DNA of 64,000 nucleotides, from positions 1,251,501-1,315,500 of the forward strand of contig NZ_CP029639.1 in NCBI RefSeq assembly GCF_003268635.1, written 5' to 3'. Positions 10,130 through 20,052 of the stretch are shown piece after piece. Both the position numbers and the translations under genes were made by a program. How positions within the stretch are numbered: the stretch's first letter is position 1; every line of letters begins with the position of its first letter. The DNA comes from Paenibacillus sp. DCT19. GTDB taxonomy: Bacteria; Bacillota; Bacilli; Paenibacillales; Paenibacillaceae. The notes beneath the pieces were generated by a model. It saw only the letters and a list, made by a program, of their open reading frames with translations, was not told where the DNA came from and ran no database searches.

Positions 10130-12142
10130 TTGAATCATTTATTACGGAAAGTTGCAGTGACAGCCTTGTCTGTGACGATGGTTACGTCATCTTTTGCATG
10201 GGTTGGAGGGCATCAGGCATACGCCGCAGAGAATACAGCTACAACTTCAAGTGCAGGCGTGACCCAAGCATACGAGTCTCTGTTCCAAACAGATAATATT
10301 ATTGATGTGAAGATTACAATTGACGATGCAGACTGGCAAAGCATGCTTGAGAGCCCGATGGATAAGGATTATAAACAGGTTAGCGTGGAAGTGGATGGGA
10401 ACAAGCTGGATAACGTAGGTTTCTCGACAAAAGGCAATATGACGTTACGTTCAGTCGCTTCCATGGAGGATTCTGACCGTTACAGCTTCAGATTGAAATT
10501 CGACAAGTATGACAAAACACAAACCTTGCTCGGTCTAGATAAAATGGTTCTGAATAACAACTATACGGATCCTTCGTATATGCGTGAGATTCTCCATTAC
10601 GAAGCACTACGCAGCATTGGCATGGATGTGCCGATGACAAACTATGTCAACCTCTATGTTAACGGTGAACTGGTTGGTTTCTATACAGGTGTTGAGGCTG
10701 TAGATGACAGCTATCTGGAGCGTAACTATGGGGAGGATTACGAAGACGGTGTCCTCTACGACACCGAGGAGAAGAGCTACCTTCAGTATGAGGAAGATGG
10801 CGAATACAGTACACTTTCCAAGGACTTAGGCTCTGATAAAGACAAAACAAAGCTTAAAAATTTCATTCAAACATTGAATGAGATGCCAGAAGGCGAAAAA
10901 GGCGATATCGAGAGTGTACTGGACGTTGATTCTGCACTTCAATATATTGCAGGCAATACCGTATTAGGCAACTATGACAGCTATAACGGAGACAAGGGAC
11001 ATAACTATATGCTTTATAGTGATGCTAATGGCAAATTTACGGTTGTGCCGTGGGATTTCAATATGTCCTTTAATGGATATTCGGCTGGTGGCGGAGGTCG
11101 CGGGACAGCGACAACTGGCTCAACCACGACGAATACGAACGCAACAAATGTATCCGTAGACGAACCTGTGCTCGGCATTAGCATGGCAAATGTACCTATG
11201 ATCAATAACTTGCTTGCCGTGCCAGAGTATAAGGAAAAATATTTGACCTATGTCAACGAGCTGACAGACTATTTGGAAGGTATTCAAGATCGGATTACAG
11301 AGCTTGCAGCTGAGATTCGTCCTTATGTGGAAGCAGATCCAACAAAATTCTATACAACAGAGCAATTTGAATCCAATATTGTTTACTCGGCCAATGGTGA
11401 TACAGGAAGTGGTATGGGTGGTGGAATGACACCGCCAGAAGGCTTCGAAGGCATGACTCCACCTGAAGGCATGGAAGGTATGACCCCGCCGGAAGGAATG
11501 AAGGGTATGACACCGCCAGATGGTACCACACCGCCGACACGACCTAGCGGTACAGCAGATGGTGATGGAACAACAGACTCAACAGCCAATACAGGTGACA
11601 ACTCGACTGAACCAGGTGGTAACTTTGGTGGAGGTCAGGGCATGGGCTCTATGGCATCGGGATCGTTAACTACGTTTGCACTAAACCGTCTAGCGAACTT
11701 GCAGGAACAACTGGGACGCGAAGTGACACCTTTGCCAGAGACAGACGAACAACAGAATAATGCAACCTCGACCGGAACAACGGAACAAGAGGCCATCTCG
11801 GTTACCCTGGACGGACAAGCCGTGACATTCCCAGATCAAGAGCCGCTCGAAGTTAGTGGACGGGTGATGGTGCCTGTGAATGCAATCTTTGAAGCAATCG
11901 GAGCAGAGGTGGCCTGGAATCCAACAGCGAAGACAGTAACCGCGGTTTTGAATGACCAGACGTTTGTCCTGAAGATTGGCAGCAGTACAGCAACTGTTAA
12001 TGGTACATCAGTGGAAATTGATGGCTCAGCCATCATTAAGAACAGTCGTACACTTGTACCTGTGCGCTTCATCTCCGAAGCTTTGGGGTTGAAGGTAGAC
12101 TGGGATCAATCAACGGCAACCGTTAAGATTACGAATCAATGA
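10130..12142 (+). CDS. Secreted CotH-kinase protein with copper-amine-oxidase stalk domain
   Basis: 670 residues, TTG start at 10130 nine to ten bases after AAGGAGGA. A signal peptide ends near AYAAEN (about residue 34). Residues about 55-400 are a CotH domain: VKITIDDADW, STKGNMTLRS, RLKFDKYDKTQTLLG and the kinase core with YDSYNGDKGHNY and PWDFN. CotH proteins are atypical kinases that phosphorylate spore-coat or secreted proteins. Residues about 425-475 are Gly/Met/Pro-rich, with repeats of GMTPPEG. The C-terminal 110 residues form a copper-amine-oxidase N-terminal-like (stalk) domain with two half-motifs (GRVMVPVNAIFEAIGAEVAW and RTLVPVRFISEALGLKVDW), a wall- or surface-associated module common in Paenibacillus. 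Combining both domains suggests a surface-bound kinase; the substrate is unknown. Confidence 0.9.
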   Translation: MNHLLRKVAVTALSVTMVTSSFAWVGGHQAYAAENTATTSSAGVTQAYESLFQTDNIIDVKITIDDADWQSMLESPMDKDYKQVSVEVDGNKLDNVGFSTKGNMTLRSVASMEDSDRYSFRLKFDKYDKTQTLLGLDKMVLNNNYTDPSYMREILHYEALRSIGMDVPMTNYVNLYVNGELVGFYTGVEAVDDSYLERNYGEDYEDGVLYDTEEKSYLQYEEDGEYSTLSKDLGSDKDKTKLKNFIQTLNEMPEGEKGDIESVLDVDSALQYIAGNTVLGNYDSYNGDKGHNYMLYSDANGKFTVVPWDFNMSFNGYSAGGGGRGTATTGSTTTNTNATNVSVDEPVLGISMANVPMINNLLAVPEYKEKYLTYVNELTDYLEGIQDRITELAAEIRPYVEADPTKFYTTEQFESNIVYSANGDTGSGMGGGMTPPEGFEGMTPPEGMEGMTPPEGMKGMTPPDGTTPPTRPSGTADGDGTTDSTANTGDNSTEPGGNFGGGQGMGSMASGSLTTFALNRLANLQEQLGREVTPLPETDEQQNNATSTGTTEQEAISVTLDGQAVTFPDQEPLEVSGRVMVPVNAIFEAIGAEVAWNPTAKTVTAVLNDQTFVLKIGSSTATVNGTSVEIDGSAIIKNSRTLVPVRFISEALGLKVDWDQSTATVKITNQ

Positions 12143-12516
12143 TGATATGGGATGCTTTACGAGTAACTTTACTTTGAATTTCATAATCCAAACATAAAAG
12201 CATGGAGGATTCGATGATTTCATCGGATCCTTTTTGTGTGCAATGAGTGGAAAAATATGTTCTTTGGAGGATTGAAAAAGGACTTATGACCTACTTTTTA
12301 GACGTCGTATTTCCCTCGTTAGAGGTTCTTTTTACACATTTAAGTAGATTGAGTAATAGATTTGATTTTATTGAGCAATTTTTGTGATAAATATCACTGA
12401 AATATTATACACATTGCTATTATTCCTGCCGATAACTCTATATGTGATCAGTCGAATTTGAACTTTTCACATTGTAATTCATAACAATTACTTAGGGAAA
12501 TGGGTGGCGTACATAC
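12143..12516. other. Intergenic region before the second chemoreceptor
   Basis: 374 bp. It holds the CotH terminator (below) and, at 12428-12435, GCCGATAA, which matches the -10 element of SigD (flagellar/chemotaxis sigma factor) promoters. The matching -35 (TAAA about 15 bp upstream) is not convincing, so the promoter call is weak. Confidence 0.4.
12206..12236 (+). terminator. Terminator of the CotH gene
   Basis: Arms AGGATTCGAT and ATCGGATCCT (one G-T pair) around a six-base loop, followed by TTTTT. Confidence 0.8.
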
Positions 12517-14205
12517 ATGCGAAGCATGAGTATTGGTACTAAAATTAGTTTAATTGTGATCGGCATTTTTATTCTTTTTTCCTCCGCTGTGGCAGTAAGC
12601 GTAATCATGGAAATGAGGCAGGGAATTACGACATTTGCTACAGAGAAGGCAAAACGGGATTTGCAGATGGCGAATCATATCATTACATACAAGTATCCAG
12701 GCGAATGGGCGATTAAGGATGGACAACTGTTCAAGGGCGAAGTAACGATGGAAGGGAACTTTGATCTTGTAGATGAGCTTGGCGAAGCCTCTGGAGATAC
12801 CGTTACCATTTTCAGAGGAGATGAACGGGTTGCCACCAACGTGATGGTGGATGGCGAGCGTGCGGTGGGTACGAAGGTATCGGAACAGGTCGCACAAGCT
12901 GTTTTACAACAAGGAGAGCGGTATTACGGGGAAGCTGTTGTTGTAGGACAAACCTATCAGACAGCGTATGAGCCGATTCGTAATCAAGCGGGAGAGATTA
13001 TTGGCATACTCTATGTGGGTGCCTCACAATCCTTGATTGATGTCATTATTTCATCCTTTCTGAAGACCTTCGCCATCGTATGTATTGTTGCGATGCTAAT
13101 CGCGATCACTGTCATCATCTGGTACGTCCGTCGGGTCAGAATGCGAATTGGGCGAGTATCAACCGCGATCAAGTTGGCTGGAACGGGCGATTTTACACAG
13201 TCGATTGAGGATCATGTGCAGGACGAGATTGGTCAGCTCAGCACCGGATATAACGAGATGCGAAGCAGCTTGAAGCTAATCATTCAGGGTGGGCTACAGG
13301 CGGCAGAGAAAGCCGAGCATTCGACTGGGCAATTATTGACGATTGCTGAGCGAACAACGACGGAGTCCGAGCAGATATCATCTTCTGTTGAACAGGTGGC
13401 ACGCGGTGCAGAGAGCCAAATGATCAGTACGGAAGAAAATCTGCAAGCGATGGAAGAAGTGGCTGTGGGTGTTCAACGGATGGCGGATAAAGCTTCAAAT
13501 GTCTCAGAGTCAGCAATCTATTCACGCAAGCAGGCCGAGACTGGTGGCGAGACTGTCCATATGACGGTAGAGCAGATGTCAGCCATTCACACTTCAGTTC
13601 AGGCAACGGATGAGATCATGCGTATGTTGGAAGCGAAGTCAGCTCAGATTAGTCAGATGGCTTCTACGATTCATGAGGTCGCTAGGCAAACGAATCTACT
13701 CGCGCTTAACGCTTCCATTGAAGCAGCTCGAGCTGGGGAACATGGCAGAGGTTTTGCTGTCGTATCTTCAGAAGTACGTAAGCTGGCAGAACAGGCCGGA
13801 GATTCTTCGGAAAAGATTGATGAATTGGTGCAAGGCATGGAACAGGATATGCTGCTCTCCATCACAGCTCTATCCAAGGTCAAGGATGAAGTGCAGGAAG
13901 GAATTCGCCTGACACGGGAGACTGAGCTCAATTTCAGTCAGATTCGAGATACGAATGAACAGATCGCCGCAGAGATTGAAGAAATGGCTGCTACAAGTGA
14001 AGAGATGTCCGCAGGTGTAGAGCAGGTTGTGGCATCCGTTCATGAGATTGCGCGTCATGCGCAGACAGCGAGCGCCAACTCACAACAGGCAGCAGGTTCT
14101 GTTCAGGAACAGCTTCAGTCCGTGGAGCAGATTAAATCCTCCGCAGCCGTCCTGTCGGATATATCAACAGAGCTCCAGACATCCTTGAGTCCGTTCAAGA
14201 TCTAA
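12517..14205 (+). CDS. Methyl-accepting chemotaxis protein with single Cache sensor
   Basis: 562 residues. N-terminal helix at about 10-31, then a compact extracellular domain (about 32-178) of the single-Cache type: it has [19 protein letters not shown], the strand [11 protein letters not shown], and ends with the typical [20 protein letters not shown] second helix (about 180-204) leads to HAMP and to the signalling domain with [20 protein letters not shown]. Relatives bind small organic acids or amino acids; the ligand here is unknown. The ATG at 12517 has only a modest GGGTGG site. A GCCGATAA box upstream is compatible with SigD control. Confidence 0.94.
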   Translation: MRSMSIGTKISLIVIGIFILFSSAVAVSVIMEMRQGITTFATEKAKRDLQMANHIITYKYPGEWAIKDGQLFKGEVTMEGNFDLVDELGEASGDTVTIFRGDERVATNVMVDGERAVGTKVSEQVAQAVLQQGERYYGEAVVVGQTYQTAYEPIRNQAGEIIGILYVGASQSLIDVIISSFLKTFAIVCIVAMLIAITVIIWYVRRVRMRIGRVSTAIKLAGTGDFTQSIEDHVQDEIGQLSTGYNEMRSSLKLIIQGGLQAAEKAEHSTGQLLTIAERTTTESEQISSSVEQVARGAESQMISTEENLQAMEEVAVGVQRMADKASNVSESAIYSRKQAETGGETVHMTVEQMSAIHTSVQATDEIMRMLEAKSAQISQMASTIHEVARQTNLLALNASIEAARAGEHGRGFAVVSSEVRKLAEQAGDSSEKIDELVQGMEQDMLLSITALSKVKDEVQEGIRLTRETELNFSQIRDTNEQIAAEIEEMAATSEEMSAGVEQVVASVHEIARHAQTASANSQQAAGSVQEQLQSVEQIKSSAAVLSDISTELQTSLSPFKI

Positions 14206-14251
14206 TGCAGGTTACTATGAAATAGATAGTAGATATTAACGAGTAGATTAC

Positions 14252-14290
14252 AAAGACCCTGACCGCTTTGAGCGAATCAGGGTCTTTTTC
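14252..14290 (+). terminator. Terminator of the second chemoreceptor
   Basis: Perfect 11-bp stem AAAGACCCTGA / TCAGGGTCTTT, followed by TTC. Confidence 0.85.
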
Positions 14291-14304
14291 TTATCAAGCC
14301 CGTT

Positions 14305-14526
14305 TTAGCGATTAGGTAGTTGTGTTTGGTGTACAGATGTGGAAGAAGTAGGCAGGGCGGGCGAATGTTCTTTCATTGGCTGCTGGGTAGGCTGCTTGTC
14401 AGCGTAGAAATGGAGAATATCATCTACCGTTGAAAATACAATTGAATCATCTTTCGATTTAGGTTGGTTAGTTGGGATAAAAACCTCGTTTCTTAAGGTG
14501 GGTATTACCTTATAAGTTATATACAT
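14305..14526 (-). CDS. Possible small protein, 73 residues
   Basis: A 73-codon frame starting at an ATG at 14526. The first 45 residues look protein-like (YKVIPTLRNEVFIPTNQ, then STVDDILHFYADK); the C-terminal third is low-complexity Gln/Ser/Pro. There is no good ribosome binding site (only TTGAAATG). I do not recognise it. It lies upstream of nothing on its strand except the terminator of the second chemoreceptor and could be a non-coding frame. Confidence 0.35.
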   Translation of the reverse strand: MYITYKVIPTLRNEVFIPTNQPKSKDDSIVFSTVDDILHFYADKQPTQQPMKEHSPALPTSSTSVHQTQLPNR

Positions 14527-14577
14527 TTCAATATATGATACGTGTTCTGCTCATGAAACTTTACGATCTGGTGAATA

Positions 14578-14606
14578 AACAAAAGCTGCCTTGTACAAGG
14601 CAGCTT
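14578..14606 (-). terminator. Terminator of the cold-shock gene
   Basis: Perfect palindrome AAGCTGCCTTGTACAAGGCA plus GCTT (14583-14606), followed on the minus strand by TTGTTTATT. Confidence 0.85.
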
Positions 14607-14614
14607 GATTATAA

Positions 14615-14815
14615 TTAAAGTTTAGTAACGTTCTCAGCTTGTGGTCCACGATTACCTTGAGTTACTTCGAATTGGACGCGTTGCCCTTCATCCAATGATT
14701 TGTAACCGTCAGCTTGAATTGCACTGAAATGAACGAATACGTCTGTTCCTTCTTCAGTTTCAATAAAGCCAAATCCTTTTTCCGCATTGAACCATTTAAC
14801 TGTACCTGTTTGCAT
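14615..14815 (-). CDS. Cold-shock protein (CspA/CspB family)
   Basis: 66 residues, a complete single cold-shock domain. RNP1 (KGFGFI) and RNP2 (VFVHF) are both intact, and the opening [12 protein letters not shown] is the family hallmark. It binds single-stranded RNA/DNA and acts as an RNA chaperone. The ATG at 14815 lies six bases after GGAGG. The AT-rich stretch upstream probably contains a long 5' leader, as usual for csp genes, but I cannot define a cold-box. Confidence 0.97.
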   Translation of the reverse strand: MQTGTVKWFNAEKGFGFIETEEGTDVFVHFSAIQADGYKSLDEGQRVQFEVTQGNRGPQAENVTKL

Positions 14816-15111
14816 GTAATTCCTCCACAAAATATAATTTTAACCGATCATCGTCAAGCGTGTTCAAAACAATCGATTAACACCAGTATACCATGTTTGA
14901 TAATATAATCAAATATTTGGTTGTTTTTCTAATTGTTTGTTCACCGATCAAACGAAAAGAATCTCCAATTTCCTTCCGTCTCCTTCACTATAAAAGAAAG
15001 CGGTTACATTTGCAAATTATTATTGTATATTATGATGGCAACCTTGATGTATTACGACATATACATTATTGCTTGGACATATGATCGGCTTAATAAAAGG
15101 AGGAATCGGCA

Positions 15112-16758
15112 GTGTATCGGGTATTGCTGGTGGATGATGAAGAGGACGTACGCGAAGGATTAGTGGTCGAAGTGGATTGGGAAGCGCTCGATCTGCGCAT
15201 TGTTGGTTTGGCTGAGAATGGACGAGAAGCGCTGGAGATGGCGGAACGGGTAGAACCGGATATTGTGGTCACGGATATCAGTATGCCATTTATGGATGGG
15301 CTTGAGCTTGCACGAAGGTTGCGGGAGCGTAATCCGCTGGTGAAAGTCGTTATTTTGACCGGATACGATGAATTCGATTATGCCAGGCAGGCGGTCTCCA
15401 TCAGTGTGGATGAATATTTGCTGAAGCCTTTCTCAGCTGGGCACCTTATGGAGCTGTTAACTCGGTTGCGTGCACAAATGGCTGCTGAGGTGGCTGAACG
15501 TGAGGATGTGCAGCATCTGCGGGAGCATTATTATACAAGCTTACCTTTACTACAAGCAGATCTGTTGGCAACCCTGCTTCACCGTCAGAAGTCTCCCGTC
15601 TATATTCATGGAAAAGCGAAGCAGTGCGGTTTGAACTTCGATGGACAGCGATACGGTGTGTCTGTGCTTGCACTGCATATGGACGGAGATCGCAGAGGCA
15701 TGGGGCAGTCTTGGGGCGAATCGAGCGATGCGGAATTGAAGCAATTCGCTGCATTGAATATTGCGCAGGAGATATGGGGAGAGCACAGTGCAGGTCATGC
15801 ATTTATTCATCAGGAAACGGTTGTACTGCTGTTCGTGGATCGCTGGGATGGAGCGGATGGGGAGAAACGACAACAGATGGCACTTCAGAGTGTGCTGCGG
15901 AGCATTAACCATTATCTGCGCATTCCTGCCACAGTTGGCTCAGGTGCATTGGTGAGCACCATTACCGAGGTGAAGCATGCCTATGAGGATGCACTGCTTG
16001 CCCTCGATTATCGGCTTGTACCCGGCACGGATTCATTGATATATATTGCCGATGTGGAACGTCAGGCGGCTGGTAAACTGCGCTTTGATGAGTTGAAACA
16101 GCAGACGTTGACACGCTGCCTCAAGGCAGGAACTGAAGCAGAACTGGTCGAGGCATTGGAGATCATTTTCCGGGAAATTACGGTGGAGCATGGGCGAAGT
16201 GACATCCAATTGTACCTGATCGAGGTGCTGACTGCGGTCTGGAAGGCCGCACAGGCATCCGGGGAGTCGATGGAGGATATCTTCGGAGCAGGCTTTCAGC
16301 TATATGCGGAACTGTTCCGACTACCGGGTTTAACTGAGGCGCAGGGCAAAGTTAAAGAAGTCTGTATGCTAGTACAGCAGCGTATTGCGAGTGGTCGGCA
16401 GCATGTGTACAAAGATATCGTCGAACAGGCACTAGCCTATACGAAGGAGCATTACGCTGATCCAGAACTGTCGATCCAAAAGGTGTGTGGGCATCTGCAC
16501 ATTAGCTCGGGATATTTTTGCGGTATTTTCAAAAAGGAAGTACAGCTTACATTTCTTCAATATGTGATGCAGATTCGTATGGAAGCCGCAAAGGAAATGC
16601 TGCGCGGCTCCGAACTGAAGGCGTTCCAGATTGCGGAGCGGGTTGGATTTGCTGAACCTAATTATTTCAGCTTTTGTTTTAAGAAACATACGGGGATCTC
16701 GCCGAAAGAATATCGCAAACAGACGGCACTTCAGATTCGGGAGGGATCGCCGCAATGA
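15112..16758 (+). CDS. YesN-type response regulator, AraC family
   Basis: 548 residues, GTG start after AAAGGAGG. The receiver domain (1-120) has the acidic pair DD at 8-9, phospho-acceptor Asp55 in VVTDISMP, and Lys in YLLKPF. A long central linker (about 130-430) of unknown fold follows. The C-terminal 100 residues are an AraC DNA-binding domain with both helix-turn-helix motifs (LSIQKVCGHLHISSGYFCGI and IAERVGFAEPNYFSFCFKK). It is partnered with the sensor kinase, whose ATG overlaps this stop codon (ATGA), and with the binding lipoprotein after it. It probably activates the mgl operon starting at 20053. Confidence 0.95.
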   Translation: MYRVLLVDDEEDVREGLVVEVDWEALDLRIVGLAENGREALEMAERVEPDIVVTDISMPFMDGLELARRLRERNPLVKVVILTGYDEFDYARQAVSISVDEYLLKPFSAGHLMELLTRLRAQMAAEVAEREDVQHLREHYYTSLPLLQADLLATLLHRQKSPVYIHGKAKQCGLNFDGQRYGVSVLALHMDGDRRGMGQSWGESSDAELKQFAALNIAQEIWGEHSAGHAFIHQETVVLLFVDRWDGADGEKRQQMALQSVLRSINHYLRIPATVGSGALVSTITEVKHAYEDALLALDYRLVPGTDSLIYIADVERQAAGKLRFDELKQQTLTRCLKAGTEAELVEALEIIFREITVEHGRSDIQLYLIEVLTAVWKAAQASGESMEDIFGAGFQLYAELFRLPGLTEAQGKVKEVCMLVQQRIASGRQHVYKDIVEQALAYTKEHYADPELSIQKVCGHLHISSGYFCGIFKKEVQLTFLQYVMQIRMEAAKEMLRGSELKAFQIAERVGFAEPNYFSFCFKKHTGISPKEYRKQTALQIREGSPQ

Positions 16759-18565
16759 GGTTCTTCACCGGCTGGATTAGCGGGCTCACGGGCTGGTGTA
16801 AGAATCGGCTCCGTTCATCTAAAGTCAGCAGTATCCGGTTTATCATCACATGGTCATTTTCCGTCTTTATCGTTCTTGTACTCACCATAATGGCGATGCT
16901 CCTGCATGATAAATTCTCTCAAGCTGCGGAGCGGAGTGCAGAGCTGACAACCAGGCAAATTGTAGATCAGGTCAGCTACAGTCTGGAGGATTATGTGCGT
17001 AGTATGTCCCATCTGTATCGGGCGATTGAGGAGCATATGCTGCGGGACGGAACGTGGGAAGGAGACCAGGTGGATAAGCAGCTTGATACACTGCTGAGCA
17101 GTCGAGAGGATATCATCTCGATTACATTGCTTGACGCGGAAGGACATTTACTTAAAAATAGACCGTCTGCCCGGCTCAAACCGAGTGCGCATGTCACACA
17201 ACAGGGGTGGTTTCAATCCGCATTGCGGGTGCCAGATCACCTTAGTTTCTCATTGCCTCATATTCAGAATATGTATGATGGTCCCTACAAATGGGTTGTA
17301 TCTATGAGCAAAGGCATTACCGTAAGGCAGAATGGTCAAGATCGGCAAGTGATTTTGCTCGTGGACATTAATTTTAAGCAAATGGATGAGCTAAGCCGCC
17401 GTGTAAGTCTCGGTCAACGTGGATATGTCTACATCATTGACGAGAGTGCTGGCAATATCGTGTATCATCCGCAGCAACAACTCATGTACATGGGGCTCAA
17501 ACGTGAAAATATTGAACAGGCCTTGGTTGCTACGGGTAGTTATGAGGATGAGTCGGAAGGACAGAAACGGCTGAATACGGTGAAGTCCGTTGCCAATATC
17601 GGTTGGAAAATCGTTGGTGTCGCTTATCTGGATGAGATGTTAACCACCCGTCAAGAAGTCAACGGTTATTTGATAAGGGTGCTTATCGTTGTACTGGTGC
17701 TGGTAATTATCGTATCCCTCATTCTGTCCTCCAGCCTGACTCGTCCCATTCGCCGAATGGAACGAAAAATGAAGGCAGTGGAACGGGGCGACTTCAGCGT
17801 AGAGCTTCCCATCGAAGGGCCGCTTGAGGTGGAGCGCTTATCGCGGCGATTCAATCTCATGGTCAACAAAATTCGGGCATTGATGAATGAAATTATTCAT
17901 GAGCAGGAGCAGAAGCGACGGTATGAGCTTGAGGCATTGCAGGCGCAGATTAATCCTCATTTCCTATACAACACTTTAAATTCAGTCGTGCGTATGGTGG
18001 GTATGAGCCGTAATGAAGAAGTGGTTACGATGATCACTTCACTCTCGCGTCTGTTTCGCATTAGTCTCAGCCAGGGCAAAACGATTATCACGGTTCGCGA
18101 GGAGCTGGAGCATGCACATCATTATTTGACGATCCAACAGATGCGCTTCAAGCACAAATTCAGATTCAACATGGAAGCCGATGAGGAGACGTTGGACTGC
18201 TTGACACTGAAGCTGGTATTACAGCCTTTAATTGAGAATGCAATCGTGCACGGCATTGAGTATGACATGGATGAGGGCAGATCGAGATCCGGGTGTATCA
18301 AGAAGAAGCCAATCTCGTATTGCGTATTACGGACAACGGCGTAGGCATGACGGAAGAGCAGGTAGCCAGTTTGTTAAATGGCAATGTAATCGTAAAAAGC
18401 GGAGCAGGTTCAGGTGTGGCTGTTCGCAATGTGCATGATCGAATTCAGCTCTATTATGGGGATGCTTATGGTCTGGAATTTGCAAGTGAGCTGGAGGAGG
18501 GTACGACAGTATGGATCCGTATTCCGATTCAGTACAAGCGTGAACGAAGCGAGGGGAAGCAATAG
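16755..18565 (+). CDS. YesM-type sensor histidine kinase, apparent one-base frameshift
   Basis: Restored length about 603 residues. Two membrane helices (about 31-53 and 307-330) flank an extracellular Cache-like sensor. HAMP follows, then the His_kinase domain with ALQAQINPHFLYNTLNSVV (His is the phospho-site), then HATPase. The frame breaks at GGG 18275-18277: as written it runs to a stop at 18344, after LIENAIVHGIEYDMDEG. Adding one G gives DEGQIEIRVYQEEANL and joins smoothly to the ATP-lid half (LRITDNGVGMTEEQ, GSGVAVRNVHDRI) that ends at 18565. I therefore treat it as one intact gene with a sequence error; if real, the kinase would lack its ATP-binding C-terminus. It forms an operon with the regulator and the downstream lipoprotein. 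Confidence 0.9.
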
Positions 18566-18566
18566 A

Positions 18567-19670
18567 ATGAACAAGTTAATTAAGTTCAAGTGGGCTGTCT
18601 CTATCCCGATATTCCGCAGTGTAGGGCTCTCCATCACATGCTGTACCTTACTGTTATGTATGGCTTGTAGCATTGCAGGAGAGCCTTCGGCTGGCATTTC
18701 GCATCGTATCGCATTAATTACGCCAGCAGGAACGGGTGAACTGGCTGAAGCCATTCGACTAGGTGCAGAAGCTGCCGCCAAAGAACAAGGAGCTGACCTG
18801 GTTACAGTGGAGGCTTTCGGTAATGGATCTGTTTCTCGCACACGAGATGGATCTGGTGCAGGACTCCTTTTAAGAAAAAATGAAAGAGATCGACAATGGA
18901 TTAATCTTCCTCAGCGTGAGCAGGCTCAGGTGGATGCGGCTGCACAGGCATTACAACAGGGGGCGACTGCTCTATTGGTTGATCCACTTAGTGAGGAGAC
19001 GCTGAGTAACATCCTGCACCTGGCTCAAACGAAAAGCCCAACAGGGAACATTGCCCCTGTCATTGTTCTGAATGATGAGTTTCCTGTGAAAGGCATCACC
19101 AGTGTCATCTCCATGGATAACCTGGAAGCTGGGCGGAAAGCGGGGCATGCCATGGCAGAATTGCTCGGAGCCAAGGGAAAGGTGGCTTTACTGGGGCCTG
19201 ACCTTATGAATCCAGGTTTGGTTCACCGCGAGCAGGGCGTGAAGGAAGCACTGACCGAGTATCCTGACATGGAGATTGTCCCTTATTCAGTGTGCAGTAA
19301 TCGGGAGGTCTGCTGGCAAGTGACGAAGCAGGTAATGGATCAGAGCCAGGTGGACGGCATAATAACGCTTCAGGAATCTGCGTCCCTTGGGGCAGCGGAC
19401 GAATTGAATCGCCGTAAGCGCATTGGAAGCATCAAACTTGTTGGATTCGGAAGTGAGCAGCAGCAACTGGAACAACTGCAAGAAGGCGTTATCCAGCAAT
19501 TGATCGTGCAGAATGGATTCAGCGCAGGCTATCTAGGTGTGAATCAGGCAGTTGCACGCCTGAATAGTAACCATGTAGAGCCAAGGGTGACATTGGAAAC
19601 GAAGCTGGTGAGCACAGATAATATGTTCTGGATGGATAATCAGAAGCTGCTCTTTCCTTTTGTACAATGA
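18567..19670 (+). CDS. Sugar-binding lipoprotein, sensor partner
   Basis: 367 residues from the ATG at 18567, directly after the kinase stop and preceded by GAGGGGAAG. A lipoprotein signal ends at LLLCMAC. The mature part is a type I periplasmic binding domain of the ribose/galactose/LacI class: HRIALITPAGTGELAEAIRLG, VDPLSEETLSNIL, ISMDNLEAGRKAGHAMAE, GITTLQ-like VDGIITLQESASLGAADEL and KLVGFGSE. It has no transporter subunits beside it and shares the operon with a two-component pair, so I infer it presents a sugar to the kinase, as XylFII does for the LytS/YesN-type xylose system of Clostridium. The likely target is the mgl operon downstream. Confidence 0.85.
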   Translation: MNKLIKFKWAVSIPIFRSVGLSITCCTLLLCMACSIAGEPSAGISHRIALITPAGTGELAEAIRLGAEAAAKEQGADLVTVEAFGNGSVSRTRDGSGAGLLLRKNERDRQWINLPQREQAQVDAAAQALQQGATALLVDPLSEETLSNILHLAQTKSPTGNIAPVIVLNDEFPVKGITSVISMDNLEAGRKAGHAMAELLGAKGKVALLGPDLMNPGLVHREQGVKEALTEYPDMEIVPYSVCSNREVCWQVTKQVMDQSQVDGIITLQESASLGAADELNRRKRIGSIKLVGFGSEQQQLEQLQEGVIQQLIVQNGFSAGYLGVNQAVARLNSNHVEPRVTLETKLVSTDNMFWMDNQKLLFPFVQ

Positions 19671-19680
19671 GGTGGTTATC

Positions 19681-19742
19681 CGGGGGTTACAGCAATCGGA
19701 AGCTTGTCCTGATATCGAAGTGGCAAGTGTAAATATACTTTA
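19681..19742 (+). repeat. Intergenic repeat, diverged partial copy
   Basis: It aligns over about 60 bp with the 3' half of the copy at 19780-19927: shared blocks are GGGG.TACAGC.ATCGGAAG, a TATCG/CATCGG block and AGTGTAAATA. Confidence 0.6.
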
Positions 19743-19779
19743 GTTTTTTATCTATATAAGTTGAACTGCTTATTTACAC

Positions 19780-19927
19780 TTTAACGGAGAGGACAGAAAT
19801 AACCTAGAAAAGCGGAGCGTTCGCCTTTATCACCGGATTTTTCCCTTTGAAGAAGGGAGTTCAGAAAATCTGGGGATAACAGCGATTGGAAGGTTATTCT
19901 GTCATCGGAGTGGACTGTGTAAATAAA
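19780..19927 (+). repeat. Intergenic repeat, fullest copy
   Basis: A 150-bp unit. Its core holds CCCTTTGAAGAAGGGAG (a small hairpin), then GAAAATCTGGGGATAACAGC, then TCGGAGTGGAC. I recall similar sequence recurring between genes in Paenibacillus genomes, often mis-annotated as short hypothetical proteins. A related copy lies at 50725-50790 in this window. Confidence 0.6.
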
Positions 19928-19988
19928 TAGTTCTTCGAACTGAGGAAGATTTCGATAAAACAGGTGAAGATATTGTATTCGAATTTAT

Positions 19989-20002
19989 TGTAAACCCTTT
20001 CA
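19989..20002 (+). promoter_or_regulatory. Candidate cre site (CcpA operator) for mgl
   Basis: TGTAAACCCTTTCA matches 13 of 14 positions of the consensus TGWAANCGNTNWCA; it carries C instead of the central G. It lies about 50 bp upstream of mglB and overlaps a possible -10 (CATAAT, 20001-20006), which fits carbon catabolite repression of a sugar transporter. Confidence 0.5.
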
Positions 20003-20052
20003 TAATAAAGACATCGGTGAAGCCGAATGAACTTGGGGGAGGTCATTAGGAT

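Larger units (their letters stand above)
19671..20052. other. mgl promoter region containing repeat copies
   Basis: 382 bp. It contains two copies of a dispersed repeat (listed separately), then about 120 bp with a cre-like site and the ribosome binding site (GGGGGAGG at about 20035) of mglB. The response regulator's binding site should lie here but I cannot identify it by eye. Confidence 0.5.

Noticed and set aside
12421..12440. SigD promoter before the second chemoreceptor
   Set aside because: The GCCGATAA -10 is good but there is no TAAA at the right distance, so I mention it without calling a promoter.
15550..15912. Overlapping minus-strand frames of about 120 codons
   Set aside because: Antisense of the response regulator linker; no start signal and no recognisable domain.
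16755..18344. Kinase truncated as a real pseudogene
   Set aside because: The remaining half is intact, shows no other damage, and the break fits the same G-run error seen in other genes.
18414..18566. An N-terminal extension of the sugar-binding lipoprotein
   Set aside because: It overlaps the kinase C-terminus in another frame and would put 51 residues before the lipoprotein signal; the ATG at 18567 has a proper ribosome site.
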